A stretch of 64,000 bases of DNA from Thalassobius sp049116315 (GTDB taxonomy: Bacteria; Pseudomonadota; Alphaproteobacteria; Rhodobacterales; Rhodobacteraceae). A model generated the notes under the pieces. The model ran no database searches and was not told where the DNA came from. It saw only the letters and a list, made by a program, of their open reading frames with translations. Positions 44,170 through 52,736 of the stretch are shown here, one piece after another (within the stretch, counting starts at the first letter, position 1; each line of letters opens with the position of its first letter). Where the stretch lies: assembly GCA_049116315.1 (NCBI GenBank), contig JAGDZD010000004.1:62001-126000 (forward strand). Direction: 5' to 3'. The position numbers and the translations under genes are program-made.

Positions 44170-44862
44170 ATGTCCCGCATTTTACCAATCGCCATTTTAG
44201 CCGCCACCACCGCCACAGGGGTTGCTGCGGAAACCAAAGATTTCAATTTGAACGGATTTGACAAGGTTCAGATTTCGGCTGGGGTCGAGGTCACTGTTGT
44301 CACGGGCAAAGAGTTTCGTGTCATCGCCGAAGCCAAACGGGGCAGCCTGCGCCGTCTGCATTTGGATGTCGACGGCGACACCTTGGAAATCGGGCGCGCC
44401 AAAGGTTTTGGCCTGTTGAGCGGGTCGCGTCGTGACAAATTCGAAGTGACGGTCATGATGCCAGAACTGACCAAAGTCGACGCCCGCTCAGGGTCTTCGG
44501 TGGATGTCAGCGGCACAGCCACCATTCTGGAACAAGCCACGGCCTCAAGCGGGGCGCGCTTGGATATCGAGGCGGTCACCACGTCTGCGCTTGATCTCGA
44601 GGCCTCTAGCGGTGCGACGGTGCGTGTCGCAGGCGCATGCGGGACGTTGCACGCCGAAAGCCGTTCTGGGTCCAGCCTGTCAGGCAGCAACTTGATCTGT
44701 AAAACGGGGGAGTTGGACGTCAGCAGCGGCGCGTCAATCAAAGTGCACATCCAAGACAGCGTGGACTCCCGTGCCTCGTCCGGGGGCTCAATCCGTATTG
44801 CGGGCGGGGCCACACAAGGGATGACCGAAACCAAATCGGGCGGCTCTGTCCGCTTTAACTAA
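44170..44862 (+). CDS. DUF2807 (GIN-domain) exported protein
   Basis: A 230-residue protein with a signal peptide (MSRILPIAILAATTATGVAA, cleaved about residue 20). The mature part (about 21-230) matches the DUF2807 auto-transporter-adhesin-head GIN domain: right-handed beta-helix strips such as SGARLDIEAVTTSALDLEA and SRSGSSLSGSNL, rich in Ser/Gly/Asp. The function is unknown. ATG 44170 has GAGGAGAG seven bases upstream; the ATG at 44155 is part of that ribosome site. A GC-rich inverted repeat (CGCGCCGC/GCGGCGCG, around 44870-44900) follows. Confidence 0.85.
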   Translation: MSRILPIAILAATTATGVAAETKDFNLNGFDKVQISAGVEVTVVTGKEFRVIAEAKRGSLRRLHLDVDGDTLEIGRAKGFGLLSGSRRDKFEVTVMMPELTKVDARSGSSVDVSGTATILEQATASSGARLDIEAVTTSALDLEASSGATVRVAGACGTLHAESRSGSSLSGSNLICKTGELDVSSGASIKVHIQDSVDSRASSGGSIRIAGGATQGMTETKSGGSVRFN

Positions 44863-44954
44863 ACGCAAAACGCGCCGCAGGCCCAATGGCCGCGCGGCGC
44901 GCCTGTGGTCCCGTCACACGTACCGCCACAGGGGCCGTCCGTGCGCAGGATGGA

Positions 44955-45830
44955 TCAGCTGTCGCGACTGCGCTTTTCAAATCTTGGCAGCATGGCAGAG
45001 AAATCTTGCCCCAGACCGCCCTCGTCTTCGACAAATGTTTTGTAGAGGTCCAGTGCCGCTTGTCCCATGGGGGTATCGGCGTTGGCCGCTTGGGCAGCTT
45101 GCTGGGACAGGCCCAGATCTTTCAGCATCAACTCGGCGGCAAATCCGGGTTTATAGTCATTGTCGGCTGGGCTTTGCGGGCCAACACCGGGGGCAGGGCA
45201 ATAGGCGTTCATCGTCCAGCTATACCCAGAAGATGTGCTGACAACGTCGAACATCTTTTGGCGATCCAACCCCAGTTTGTCCGCCAAAGCAAAGGCTTCA
45301 CAGGTGGCGACCATCGTGACGCCTAGGATCATATTGTTGCAGATCTTGGCCGCTTGGCCTGATCCGGCATCGCCACAATGCACCGCTTTTTGGCCCATGA
45401 TGTCAAACAATGGGGTAACGGTGGCAAAAGCGTCGCCACCGCCGCCGACCATAAAGGTCAAAGTGCCGCCCGCTGCTCCACCGATGCCACCAGACACCGG
45501 CGCGTCCAGCGCCCCCAAACCTGCGGCATGGGCCGATGTGGCCACGTCGCGCGCGCTTTCGACGTCAACGGTCGAGCAATCACACAGCACCGATCCTGCC
45601 CCCATCACCGGGATCACCTGCGCAGCCACTGCACGCAAAATTGCGCCATTGGGCAGCATGGTGATGACCACCTGTGCACCCGTGGCGGCCTCTTCGGCCG
45701 TGTCAGCTTTGGTGACACCCTTGGGCATTGGTGCCGCCAGATCAAACCCGGCAACCTCGTGGCCAGCCGCCGCCAAATTGGCGGCCATTGGTCCGCCCAT
45801 GTTTCCCAGTCCAATAAATCCGATTTTCAT
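44955..45830 (-). CDS. mmsB: 3-hydroxyisobutyrate dehydrogenase
   Basis: NAD-dependent oxidation of 3-hydroxyisobutyrate to methylmalonate semialdehyde in valine breakdown. The N-terminal Rossmann fold starts IGFIGLGNMGGPMAANL (about 3-19), the substrate motif is DAPVSGGIGGAAGGTL (about 118-133), and the catalytic lysine region is GSGQAAKICNNMI (about 164-176). Length 291 is normal. ATG 45830 follows GAGGAC about nine bases upstream. It is ten bases after the HIBCH-type gene in the same transcript. Confidence 0.93.
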   Translation of the reverse strand: MKIGFIGLGNMGGPMAANLAAAGHEVAGFDLAAPMPKGVTKADTAEEAATGAQVVITMLPNGAILRAVAAQVIPVMGAGSVLCDCSTVDVESARDVATSAHAAGLGALDAPVSGGIGGAAGGTLTFMVGGGGDAFATVTPLFDIMGQKAVHCGDAGSGQAAKICNNMILGVTMVATCEAFALADKLGLDRQKMFDVVSTSSGYSWTMNAYCPAPGVGPQSPADNDYKPGFAAELMLKDLGLSQQAAQAANADTPMGQAALDLYKTFVEDEGGLGQDFSAMLPRFEKRSRDS

Positions 45831-45840
45831 CACAGTGTCC

Positions 45841-46872
45841 TCACAGCTTTAGGGCGTCGGCCCCCAAGGGCATCAACATTTTTGACATTTCGACCGGTGC
45901 CACGGCGGTCAACTCGGCGTGTTTCCACGTTGGATTGCGGTCTTTGTCGATGATCTGGGCGCGCACGCCTTCGATAAAATCACCGTGCTCCATGGCGCGA
46001 TGGGTAAAGCGGTACTCAAGCTCTAGCGCTTTGTGGATGTCATCGCTGCTGCGGCTGCGGTGCACCATTTCGACGGCACAGGTCGCCGAAAGCGGTGAAA
46101 CCCGGTTGAGTTGCTTCAGGGTGTCTTGGGTAAAGGTGGTGTCCTCTTGCGTCAGTTGCCGCAGAATGTCGGGCAGAGTTTCACCATCAAAGAAGCTGTC
46201 GATTTGCGGCTGCAGGGCCGCCAGCTTGCCCGGATATACCGGTTTGGCTGCACGATCCACGGCTTCCCAATCTCCGGTTTCGACCAGTTCTGCAATCAGA
46301 TCAGGCCAAGCCTCTTGTGGGATGAAGTAGTCTGCAAAGCCCGCGTGGATCGCGTCTGCTGGTCCCATGCGCGCGCCAGTGGCACCGAGGTATTCGCCCA
46401 AACGACCCGGAGCGCGGGCCAACAGCAATGTGCCGCCAACGTCGGGGATCAAACCGATGCCGGTTTCTGGCATGGCCACGACGCTGTTGTCACAAACCAC
46501 GCGGTGTGAGGCATGACAGCCCACCCCAACGCCGCCGCCCATCACAAAGCCCTGCATCAAGCTGATCACGGGTTTTGGGAACAGGAACATCTTGGCGTTC
46601 ATGCGGTATTCATCGCGCCAAAAGTTGCGCGGACTGTCATAGTCTTGGGCCAAGCCAGCTTGATACATCTGTGCAATGTCGCCGCCGGCACAAAAGGCGC
46701 GCTCACCTTCGGCATCAATCAACAACAGCTTGACCCGGTCGTCTTCGGCCCACGTATCAAGAACGGCTTCGATCGCCAGACTCATGTCGTGACTAAGCGC
46801 ATTCAACGCATCAGGACGGGTCAGTGTAATGCGGCCAATCTGACCTTCGATACGGGTGGTGATGTCGTTCAT
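45841..46872 (-). CDS. 3-hydroxyisobutyryl-CoA hydrolase-like enoyl-CoA hydratase family protein
   Basis: Crotonase-superfamily enzyme of 343 residues. FCAGGDIAQMY and GFVMGGGVGVGCHASHRVV are family motifs, and PETGIGLIPDVGGTLLL with the following C-terminal HIBYL-CoA-H segment point to 3-hydroxyisobutyryl-CoA hydrolase rather than a simple hydratase. Valine pathway: it releases CoA before MmsB acts. It overlaps the acyl-CoA dehydrogenase gene by four bases and is followed by mmsB. This order supports the assignment. Confidence 0.9.
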   Translation of the reverse strand: MNDITTRIEGQIGRITLTRPDALNALSHDMSLAIEAVLDTWAEDDRVKLLLIDAEGERAFCAGGDIAQMYQAGLAQDYDSPRNFWRDEYRMNAKMFLFPKPVISLMQGFVMGGGVGVGCHASHRVVCDNSVVAMPETGIGLIPDVGGTLLLARAPGRLGEYLGATGARMGPADAIHAGFADYFIPQEAWPDLIAELVETGDWEAVDRAAKPVYPGKLAALQPQIDSFFDGETLPDILRQLTQEDTTFTQDTLKQLNRVSPLSATCAVEMVHRSRSSDDIHKALELEYRFTHRAMEHGDFIEGVRAQIIDKDRNPTWKHAELTAVAPVEMSKMLMPLGADALKL

Positions 46873-48014
46873 TTGGCTTCGCTCAGCAGATGACGCGCAA
46901 TGATTAAGCGCATGATTTCGTTGGTACCTTCAAGAATTTCATGCACTCGAAGATCACGGACAATCTTCTCTATCCCATAATCCGCCAAATACCCATATCC
47001 ACCATGCAATTGCAGGCATTGATTGGCCACTTTCGACCCGGTTTCGGTGACAAACTTCTTGGCCATTGCGCAGAAAGCGCTGGCATCAGGGGCCCCTTGA
47101 TCCAGTTTCCACGCCGCCTGGCGCAACAAGATGCGGGCCGCTTGCATTTCGGTTTCCATGTCGGCCAACCGGAATTGCAACGCTTGGAATTGATCAATGG
47201 AGCGGCCAAAGGCTTGGCGTTCGCTCATATAGGTCAGCGTGGCAGTCAGCGCAGACTGAGCCGCGCCCAGCGAACAGGCAGAGATGTTCAACCGCCCCCC
47301 ATCCAGACCCTTCATTGCATAGGTAAAGCCTTGGCCTTCTTGTCCTACAAGGTTGTCGGTGGGGATGGTGCAGTCATCAAATTGCACCTGACGGGTGGGC
47401 TGGCTTTTCCAGCCCATTTTGTCTTCGAGACCGCCAAAGCTCAGGCCTGCGGTGCCGTCTTCGACCACCACCGTAGAGATGCCTTTGGGGCTGTCGTCGC
47501 CGGTGCGGCACATCACGACATACGCGTCAGAATACCCGCCCCCCGAAATAAAGGCTTTGGTGCCGTTGAGCACATACCCTTGGTCCGTTTTTTCTGCGCG
47601 GGTTTTCAGCGCTGCCGCATCGCTACCGGATCCGGGTTCTGTTAGGGCATAAGACAGGATGGTTTCCATCCGCAACGCCGGCGCGAGAAAACGCGCTTTG
47701 ACGTCGTCGCTGCCAAACATGTCCAGCATTCTGGCACACATATTGTGGATCGACAAAAAGGCCGCAACGGAAGGGCAGCCCATCGAGAGGGCCTCAAAGA
47801 CCAAAGTCGCATCTAAGCGCGACAAGCCAGATCCGCCAGACTCTTCAGAGACATAGATGCCTCCGAGGCCCAATTCACCAAGCTCGCTCCATAGGTCTTT
47901 GGGAATGGTTCCTGCCGCTTCCCAATCGCGGGCGGATGGGGCGATCCGCTCTTGGCCAAAATCATAGGCCATGTCAAAAATAGCCTGTTGTTCTTCGCTT
48001 AGAGCAAAGTCCAT
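46869..48014 (-). CDS. acyl-CoA dehydrogenase, probably isobutyryl-CoA
   Basis: FAD-dependent acyl-CoA dehydrogenase of 381 residues. Characteristic motifs are ALTEPGSGSDAAALKT (about 125-140), LNISACSLGAAQSAL, QLHGGYGYLADYGIEKIVRDLRVHEILEGTNEIMRL at the end. The catalytic Glu lies in the EGTNE segment. The next genes are a hydroxyisobutyryl-CoA hydrolase and mmsB, so isobutyryl-CoA (valine-derived) is the likely substrate. ATG 48014 has GGAGGAC six bases upstream. Confidence 0.93.
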   Translation of the reverse strand: MDFALSEEQQAIFDMAYDFGQERIAPSARDWEAAGTIPKDLWSELGELGLGGIYVSEESGGSGLSRLDATLVFEALSMGCPSVAAFLSIHNMCARMLDMFGSDDVKARFLAPALRMETILSYALTEPGSGSDAAALKTRAEKTDQGYVLNGTKAFISGGGYSDAYVVMCRTGDDSPKGISTVVVEDGTAGLSFGGLEDKMGWKSQPTRQVQFDDCTIPTDNLVGQEGQGFTYAMKGLDGGRLNISACSLGAAQSALTATLTYMSERQAFGRSIDQFQALQFRLADMETEMQAARILLRQAAWKLDQGAPDASAFCAMAKKFVTETGSKVANQCLQLHGGYGYLADYGIEKIVRDLRVHEILEGTNEIMRLIIARHLLSEAK

Positions 48015-48100
48015 CTCCGTCCTCCCAGACAATCTGCGTCACTTATTGAACGCCTGTTTAATTATTAAATCCTGCAAGAATATTGCAAGAGGGCAGACCG

Positions 48101-49234
48101 TCACAAATCCGCATGAAATTCGTCGATCAAATGGGACACAACAGCGCGCAGGGCCTCATGTGGGGGGATCTTCTTAGCGAGGGCGTCTTGATAGACTTGG
48201 CGTTGTTGATCCGCCGCATTGCCCTTGGCCAAGATTGCACGCAGGTTTTCAATTTCAGCGACCGATCCCAACGCCTGTGCATCCTCCTGTACCAAGGCGA
48301 TCAGATCCTGAACCAATGTGTCAAAGCCTATGATTTCGCGTGCGCCAAAATCGATCAGCCCCTGTTGCAGGCCATAGCGTTGCGCACGCCACCGGTTTTC
48401 GGCCACCAGAAAGTTGTCATAGATCCGCCAGCGTTGATTGTTCTGCGCCAACCGCCAAAGCATCCGGGTCAGCGCCTGAATGAGCGCAGCGAGGGTCAAT
48501 GTCGTCTCTAGGCGTGGTGAGACATCACAGATCCGGGTTTCCAGCGTGGGGAACTTGGCCGAGGGGCGCATGTCCCACCAGATTTTTGAGCTGTCCTCAA
48601 TCACGCCAAGATCGACCAGGGCCTGCACCGAGCGATCATAGCTGCTCCAACTGTCAAATTGCGGCGGTAGGCCGGTGCGGGGCAGGTTGTCAAAAACGGC
48701 CAAACGGTAAGAGGCCAGCCCAGTGTCTTCACCTTGCCAGAACGGTGAAGAGGCGCTGATGGCCAACAGATGTGGCAGGAAATAGCGCAATTGGTTCATC
48801 ACATCGACACGCTGATCCGCAACGCTGATGCCCACATGCACATGCATGCCGCAAATCACCATGCGCCGTACAACGCCCGCCAAATCATCATAAAGTGCGT
48901 TATAGCGATCTTTGTTGGTGTGATGCTGTTTGCGCCAATCCGAAAACGGATGGCTTGAGGCTGCTATAGGGGCCAGATGATACTCGGCAGCGATGCGCGC
49001 CACTGTGCTGCGCAATCTTTTCAGATCGTCGCGCGCTTGGGCAATATTCGTGCAAACGCGGGTGCCAATTTCCACCTGACAATCCAGAAATTCTGGGCTG
49101 AATTGACCGCTCAGCGCGTCACTACATCGGGCCATCAGATCGGCGGGGGCCGGGGTCAGATCAAGGGTGGTTTGGTCAACAAGAAGGTATTCTTCTTCGA
49201 TGCCAATTGTGAAATTTGGTGTTGGCAGGGTCAC
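48101..49234 (-). CDS. carboxylate-amine ligase, YbdK/GCS2 family
   Basis: A glutamate-cysteine-ligase-type 2 enzyme of 377 residues. The start IGIEEEYLLVD (about 9-19), GMHVHVGISVADQRVDVMNQ and RPSAKFPTLETRICD mark the YbdK family, which has weak gamma-glutamyl-cysteine ligase activity in vitro (from memory). The real substrate is unknown. GTG 49234 is the start: GGGGAG lies eight bases upstream; the extra 30 upstream codons lack a site. It lies between the valine operon and the paralogue trio, all on the minus strand. Confidence 0.88.
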   Translation of the reverse strand: MTLPTPNFTIGIEEEYLLVDQTTLDLTPAPADLMARCSDALSGQFSPEFLDCQVEIGTRVCTNIAQARDDLKRLRSTVARIAAEYHLAPIAASSHPFSDWRKQHHTNKDRYNALYDDLAGVVRRMVICGMHVHVGISVADQRVDVMNQLRYFLPHLLAISASSPFWQGEDTGLASYRLAVFDNLPRTGLPPQFDSWSSYDRSVQALVDLGVIEDSSKIWWDMRPSAKFPTLETRICDVSPRLETTLTLAALIQALTRMLWRLAQNNQRWRIYDNFLVAENRWRAQRYGLQQGLIDFGAREIIGFDTLVQDLIALVQEDAQALGSVAEIENLRAILAKGNAADQQRQVYQDALAKKIPPHEALRAVVSHLIDEFHADL

Positions 49235-49337
49235 GGCGCACTCCCCATTGTTGGTTTCGTCGCTTGGGGTTTGAGGTGTGTATTCAAGGGCTTGGGCATG
49301 GTCTTTAGGCCTGTTTCCCGGCACTGGCCAAGGGGAA

Positions 49338-49784
49338 TTAGACTGGGGCCCAGCCGGTTAGGAAATCGGTAATCCGCGGGTCAGACTTGCCCAGATGTGC
49401 CAAAGTCGACTGAACGCTATCAGTCAGATCAATGCGCACATTGGTGAAAGGTTTCCAAATTTCGCGGATCGAATGGGCCACTTGGCGTTGTTTATCGTCG
49501 GTACAATAGATGACCGTATGGCCGCTGGTGTCGTCGGGCGGACGGGTCGCCAGAATGTGCTCTTGGATCTTCAGCATCTCTTCCATATCCAAGAAGGCGG
49601 TGTGAACCCGTGACAGATCGACAAGCTTTTGCTGAAACGGGCCAAAATCGGGGTGGTTTTGATAACGATCAAAAGCATCCCAAATTTGATCCGAGTGTGT
49701 CACGCGTGCATAGCGGAAATAGACCAGATCAAGATCCGGAACGATCTGAAAGCCGATTTGCATGCCGCCGAGACTATGAGGCAT
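49338..49784 (-). CDS. tandem paralogue 1 of an unnamed 137-158-residue family
   Basis: A 148-residue soluble protein, third in transcription order of three related neighbours. Shared pattern: FQIVPDLDLVYFRYARV, FDRYQNHPDFGPFQQKLVDLS, then a helix and an REIWKPF segment, ending in EXXL...FL. This resembles a STAS/SpoIIAA-like fold (beta-strand, alternating helix and strand), but I cannot assign a family. It lacks the PGQ motif seen in the others (FGPFQQ instead). ATG 49784 is taken because AAGGAG lies six bases upstream; ATG 49790 sits directly on the ribosome site. Confidence 0.65.
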   Translation of the reverse strand: MPHSLGGMQIGFQIVPDLDLVYFRYARVTHSDQIWDAFDRYQNHPDFGPFQQKLVDLSRVHTAFLDMEEMLKIQEHILATRPPDDTSGHTVIYCTDDKQRQVAHSIREIWKPFTNVRIDLTDSVQSTLAHLGKSDPRITDFLTGWAPV

Positions 49785-49835
49785 CGCCATCTCCTTGTGG
49801 GTGCAGGCGGTCATGAGGCAGGTCGTTTACGTGCG

Positions 49836-50249
49836 TTACGATGACATCAGTTCCGAGATTAGGGTGACCGGCAGACCCATACGGGTCAGGGCGTCCTCTT
49901 CTGAGGTGGCCAGACTTGCGGTGACATTGGGCGTGGCATCCCACATCTGCGTGTATCTTGAAGCCGCTTCGACAGCGACCATGATGGGCATGATCAGCAG
50001 GAAGTTTCGATGTTTGTCCCCGGCGGTCAAAATCGGCGCCATCCTAGAATGAAGGATCAGCCGCTCTTTGTCGTCGATGGTTGAACCTGTGATCCGAGAG
50101 GCATCGGTGATGAAATCCTGACCCGGTGCGGCGTGTTCATGGGTGGCATAAATCTCAAAGGAAGAGACCATATCTTCGAGGGTGACCAAGCCATCCATGC
50201 GCGTGTAAACGAGGTTATGTTGCGGCAACACGTGCTGAACATATGGCAT
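49836..50249 (-). CDS. tandem paralogue 2 of an unnamed family
   Basis: A 137-residue soluble protein. Its start VLPQHNLVYTRMDGLVTLEDM and FEIYATHEHAAPGQDFITDASRITG align with paralogue 3 (ILPDLNLVLMRSWGMLKVDDL ... FETYATHPDAKPGQHLLNDIS). The helix 'ASRYTQMWDATPNV' corresponds to 'TFARLWNTSPYF'. GGAGGGAG precedes ATG 50249. It lies 51 bp upstream of paralogue 1 and 173 bp downstream of paralogue 3. Confidence 0.65.
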   Translation of the reverse strand: MPYVQHVLPQHNLVYTRMDGLVTLEDMVSSFEIYATHEHAAPGQDFITDASRITGSTIDDKERLILHSRMAPILTAGDKHRNFLLIMPIMVAVEAASRYTQMWDATPNVTASLATSEEDALTRMGLPVTLISELMSS

Positions 50250-50414
50250 AAAACTCCCTCCGCCTCGTTTATGTGCGCGCTGAAACGCGGCAAAACCCAA
50301 CTCGGTTTCGCAGCACTCTCAGGGCTTTGATCAAGCCTAGGCCTGAAAAGCGCTTTGGGTAAAGAGATTTTCTAGTGTGTCTGAATACACCAGAGGGCGA
50401 GGAGTTAGGAATTA

Positions 50415-50440
50415 GCGCGCTCTTAGGGGAAAGAGCGCGC
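50415..50440 (-). other. ten-pair hairpin overlapping the 3' end of paralogue 3
   Basis: GCGCGCTCTT (50415-50424) and AAGAGCGCGC (50431-50440) pair perfectly around AGGGGA. It overlaps the stop codon of paralogue 3 (TAA at 50425-50423) and has no T-run, so it is more likely a stability or attenuation structure than a terminator. Confidence 0.5.
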
Positions 50441-50899
50441 TTGGTTTTCGAGGTTCGATGCTTGCTGTCCACTTTGTGACGACGGCCGTGTACTCAGCAG
50501 TTGTGCAATGGAAGTGTAGGGCAATTTAAGCTGAACAAAGGCTTCTTCTTCAGTACGCGTGATCATGACTTTGAAATAGGGGGAGGTGTTCCACAGCCGC
50601 GCAAATGTTTCTGCCGGGCTGCGGGCCCCTGCGCGCGGTGCCACCAAAAGCACCTTGCGAATACGATCTCCGATGGACAGTACCGGTTCGTATTTACTTT
50701 GAATGACCAAGCGGGTTGTGTCGTCAAAACGTGACCCCAGGTAATCTGAGATATCGTTCAATAAATGCTGACCAGGCTTGGCATCAGGATGCGTGGCATA
50801 GGTTTCAAACGCGTTGGTCAGATCATCAACTTTGAGCATTCCCCAAGATCTCATTAATACGAGATTCAAGTCGGGTAGGATTTGAAATTTTATAGGCAT
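50423..50899 (-). CDS. tandem paralogue 3 of an unnamed family
   Basis: A 158-residue soluble protein, first in transcription order of the trio. Core motif positions: ILPDLNLVLMRSWG (about 6-19), FETYATHPDAKPGQHLLND (about 29-47), then SRFDD, then ARLWNTSPYF and TRTEEEAFVQLKLP near residue 125. A Ser/Gln-rich tail (about 140-158) is unique to this copy. Upstream lie an AT-rich gap and an inverted repeat (ATATATG 51009-51015, CATATAT 51033-51039). The family and function are unknown to me. Confidence 0.65.
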   Translation of the reverse strand: MPIKFQILPDLNLVLMRSWGMLKVDDLTNAFETYATHPDAKPGQHLLNDISDYLGSRFDDTTRLVIQSKYEPVLSIGDRIRKVLLVAPRAGARSPAETFARLWNTSPYFKVMITRTEEEAFVQLKLPYTSIAQLLSTRPSSQSGQQASNLENQARSFP

Positions 50900-51074
50900 T
50901 TTGAATACTTTAATGGTTACGCGAAACCAGCAGAGTGACAAACGTCACAGGCCAATTTCCGGTGTCGATAACTTAAGATGAGTGGGATTTAGGTAATAAG
51001 AAACCAGTATATATGAATTACTACCAAGAGTCCATATATTAACAGTGATTAACCTGTTGGGGCTGTATACAAAA

Positions 51075-51101
51075 GAAAAAGGCGGCCAAGCCGCCTTTTT
51101 C
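51075..51101 (-). terminator. Rho-independent terminator of mmsA
   Basis: AAAAAGGCGGC and GCCGCCTTTTT around CAA (51076-51100) form a perfect stem. On the minus strand it lies 24 bases after the mmsA stop, with the T-run on the 3' side. Confidence 0.88.
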
Positions 51102-51124
51102 CGAATTCAATGTGTCGCTGGATT

Positions 51125-52624
51125 TTAATCCATCGCTTTGAATGCGAATTCACCACCTTCTTTGATACCCGAGAACCAACGCGCCGTAACGGTCTTGGTT
51201 TTGGTGTAGAACCGGAAGGCATCTGGGCCGTATTGGTTCAAATCGCCAAAGGCCGATTTTTTCCAACCGCCAAACGAGAAGTAGCTGAGCGGGACAGGAA
51301 TGGGGAAGTTGATCCCCACCATGCCAACATTGACCTTTGTGGCAAAGTCGCGTGCGGTGTCCCCATCTGCGGTGAAGATGGCTGTGCCGTTGCCGTATTG
51401 GTTCTTCATCACCAGATCCAGCGCATCTTCGTAAGTGTCTGCGCGCACTTGGCTGAGAACCGGTCCAAAGATTTCTTCTTTGTAGATGTCCATGTCTGGG
51501 GTGACGTTGTCAAACAGGCTTGGGCCAACAAAGAAACCGTCTTCATAGCCTTGCAGGCTAAAGTCACGCCCATCAATCACCAGGTTTGCACCCTGTTCGA
51601 CACCGCTGTTGACCAGACCTTCGATCCGCTCTTTCGACGCGGCCGTGATCACCGGGCCGTAATCCACATCGTCACCCGAGGTGTAAGGGCCAACCTTCAG
51701 TTTCTCGACACGGGGCACCAGACGTTCAATCAATGCATCGGCTGTTTTTTCGCCCACAGGAACCGCGACAGAGATCGCCATGCAGCGTTCGCCCGCGGCG
51801 CCAAAACCGGCCCCAACCAAAGCGTCAGCGGCTTTGTCCAGATCCGCATCCGGCATAATGATCATGTGGTTCTTGGCACCGCCAAAGCACTGTGCACGCT
51901 TGCCGTTGTTGGCGGCGCGGCCATAAATGTATTGCGCAATTGGGGTGGAACCTACAAAGCCAACCGCTTGGATGGTTTCATTGTCCAACAGCGCGTCCAC
52001 GGCCTCTTTGTCGCCGTTCACAACCTGCAGCACGCCGTCGGGCAGACCCGCTTCTTGCAGCAGCTCCGCCAGCTTCATCGAAGTAGAAGGGCAGCGCTCG
52101 GATGGCTTTAGGATCATCGCGTTGCCGCTGGCCAAAGCTGGGGCCATTTTCCACAGCGGGATCATCGCCGGGAAGTTGAACGGGGTGATGCCCGCCACAA
52201 CGCCCAAAGGCTGACGCATCGAGTAGAGATCGATGCCGGGGCCGCCATCGTTCATATACTCGCCCTTCAGCATGTTTGGGGCGCCCATGCACACTTCGAC
52301 CACTTCAAGACCACGCTGAACGTCACCCCGGGCATCGGGTAATGTCTTGCCGTGCTCGCGGCTGACCAGCTCGGCCAGAACGTCCATGTTTTCGTTGATC
52401 AAAGCCGCAAATTTCATCATCACGCGGGCGCGACGCTGTGGGTTGGTGGCCGCCCAAGCAACCTGTGCTTTTTCGGCACGGGCAATAAAGCCGTCGATTT
52501 CATCTTTGCTGGCCAAAGATACCTTGGCTTGAACCTCGCCGGTCGCGGGGTTGTAAACATCGGTGAAACGGCCCGAAGTGCCTTTGACGATCTCGCCGTC
52601 AATAAAGTGATGGATCTCTTGCAT
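51125..52624 (-). CDS. mmsA: methylmalonate-semialdehyde dehydrogenase (CoA-acylating)
   Basis: Oxidises methylmalonate semialdehyde to propionyl-CoA in valine breakdown. The aldehyde dehydrogenase fold is complete: NPATGEVQAKVSLASKDEI, PFNFPAMIPLWKMAPALASGNAMILKPSE, GSTPIAQYIYG, then the catalytic cysteine in GERCMAIS. Length 499 is normal. ATG 52624 has GGAGGACC six bases upstream. It is divergent from a LysR gene with 112 bp between, the expected arrangement for regulated mmsA. The other valine genes lie 3 kb away. Confidence 0.95.
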   Translation of the reverse strand: MQEIHHFIDGEIVKGTSGRFTDVYNPATGEVQAKVSLASKDEIDGFIARAEKAQVAWAATNPQRRARVMMKFAALINENMDVLAELVSREHGKTLPDARGDVQRGLEVVEVCMGAPNMLKGEYMNDGGPGIDLYSMRQPLGVVAGITPFNFPAMIPLWKMAPALASGNAMILKPSERCPSTSMKLAELLQEAGLPDGVLQVVNGDKEAVDALLDNETIQAVGFVGSTPIAQYIYGRAANNGKRAQCFGGAKNHMIIMPDADLDKAADALVGAGFGAAGERCMAISVAVPVGEKTADALIERLVPRVEKLKVGPYTSGDDVDYGPVITAASKERIEGLVNSGVEQGANLVIDGRDFSLQGYEDGFFVGPSLFDNVTPDMDIYKEEIFGPVLSQVRADTYEDALDLVMKNQYGNGTAIFTADGDTARDFATKVNVGMVGINFPIPVPLSYFSFGGWKKSAFGDLNQYGPDAFRFYTKTKTVTARWFSGIKEGGEFAFKAMD

Positions 52625-52736
52625 GGTCGGTCCTCCATAAACTGATAGGGGCACAATAGCCTTGCGTTTTTCATCGCAAAAGGGAAAAGTTTCCAAAACT
52701 GATTTGCAGAAATGCAGGGACTAGAAGAGACGAAAA

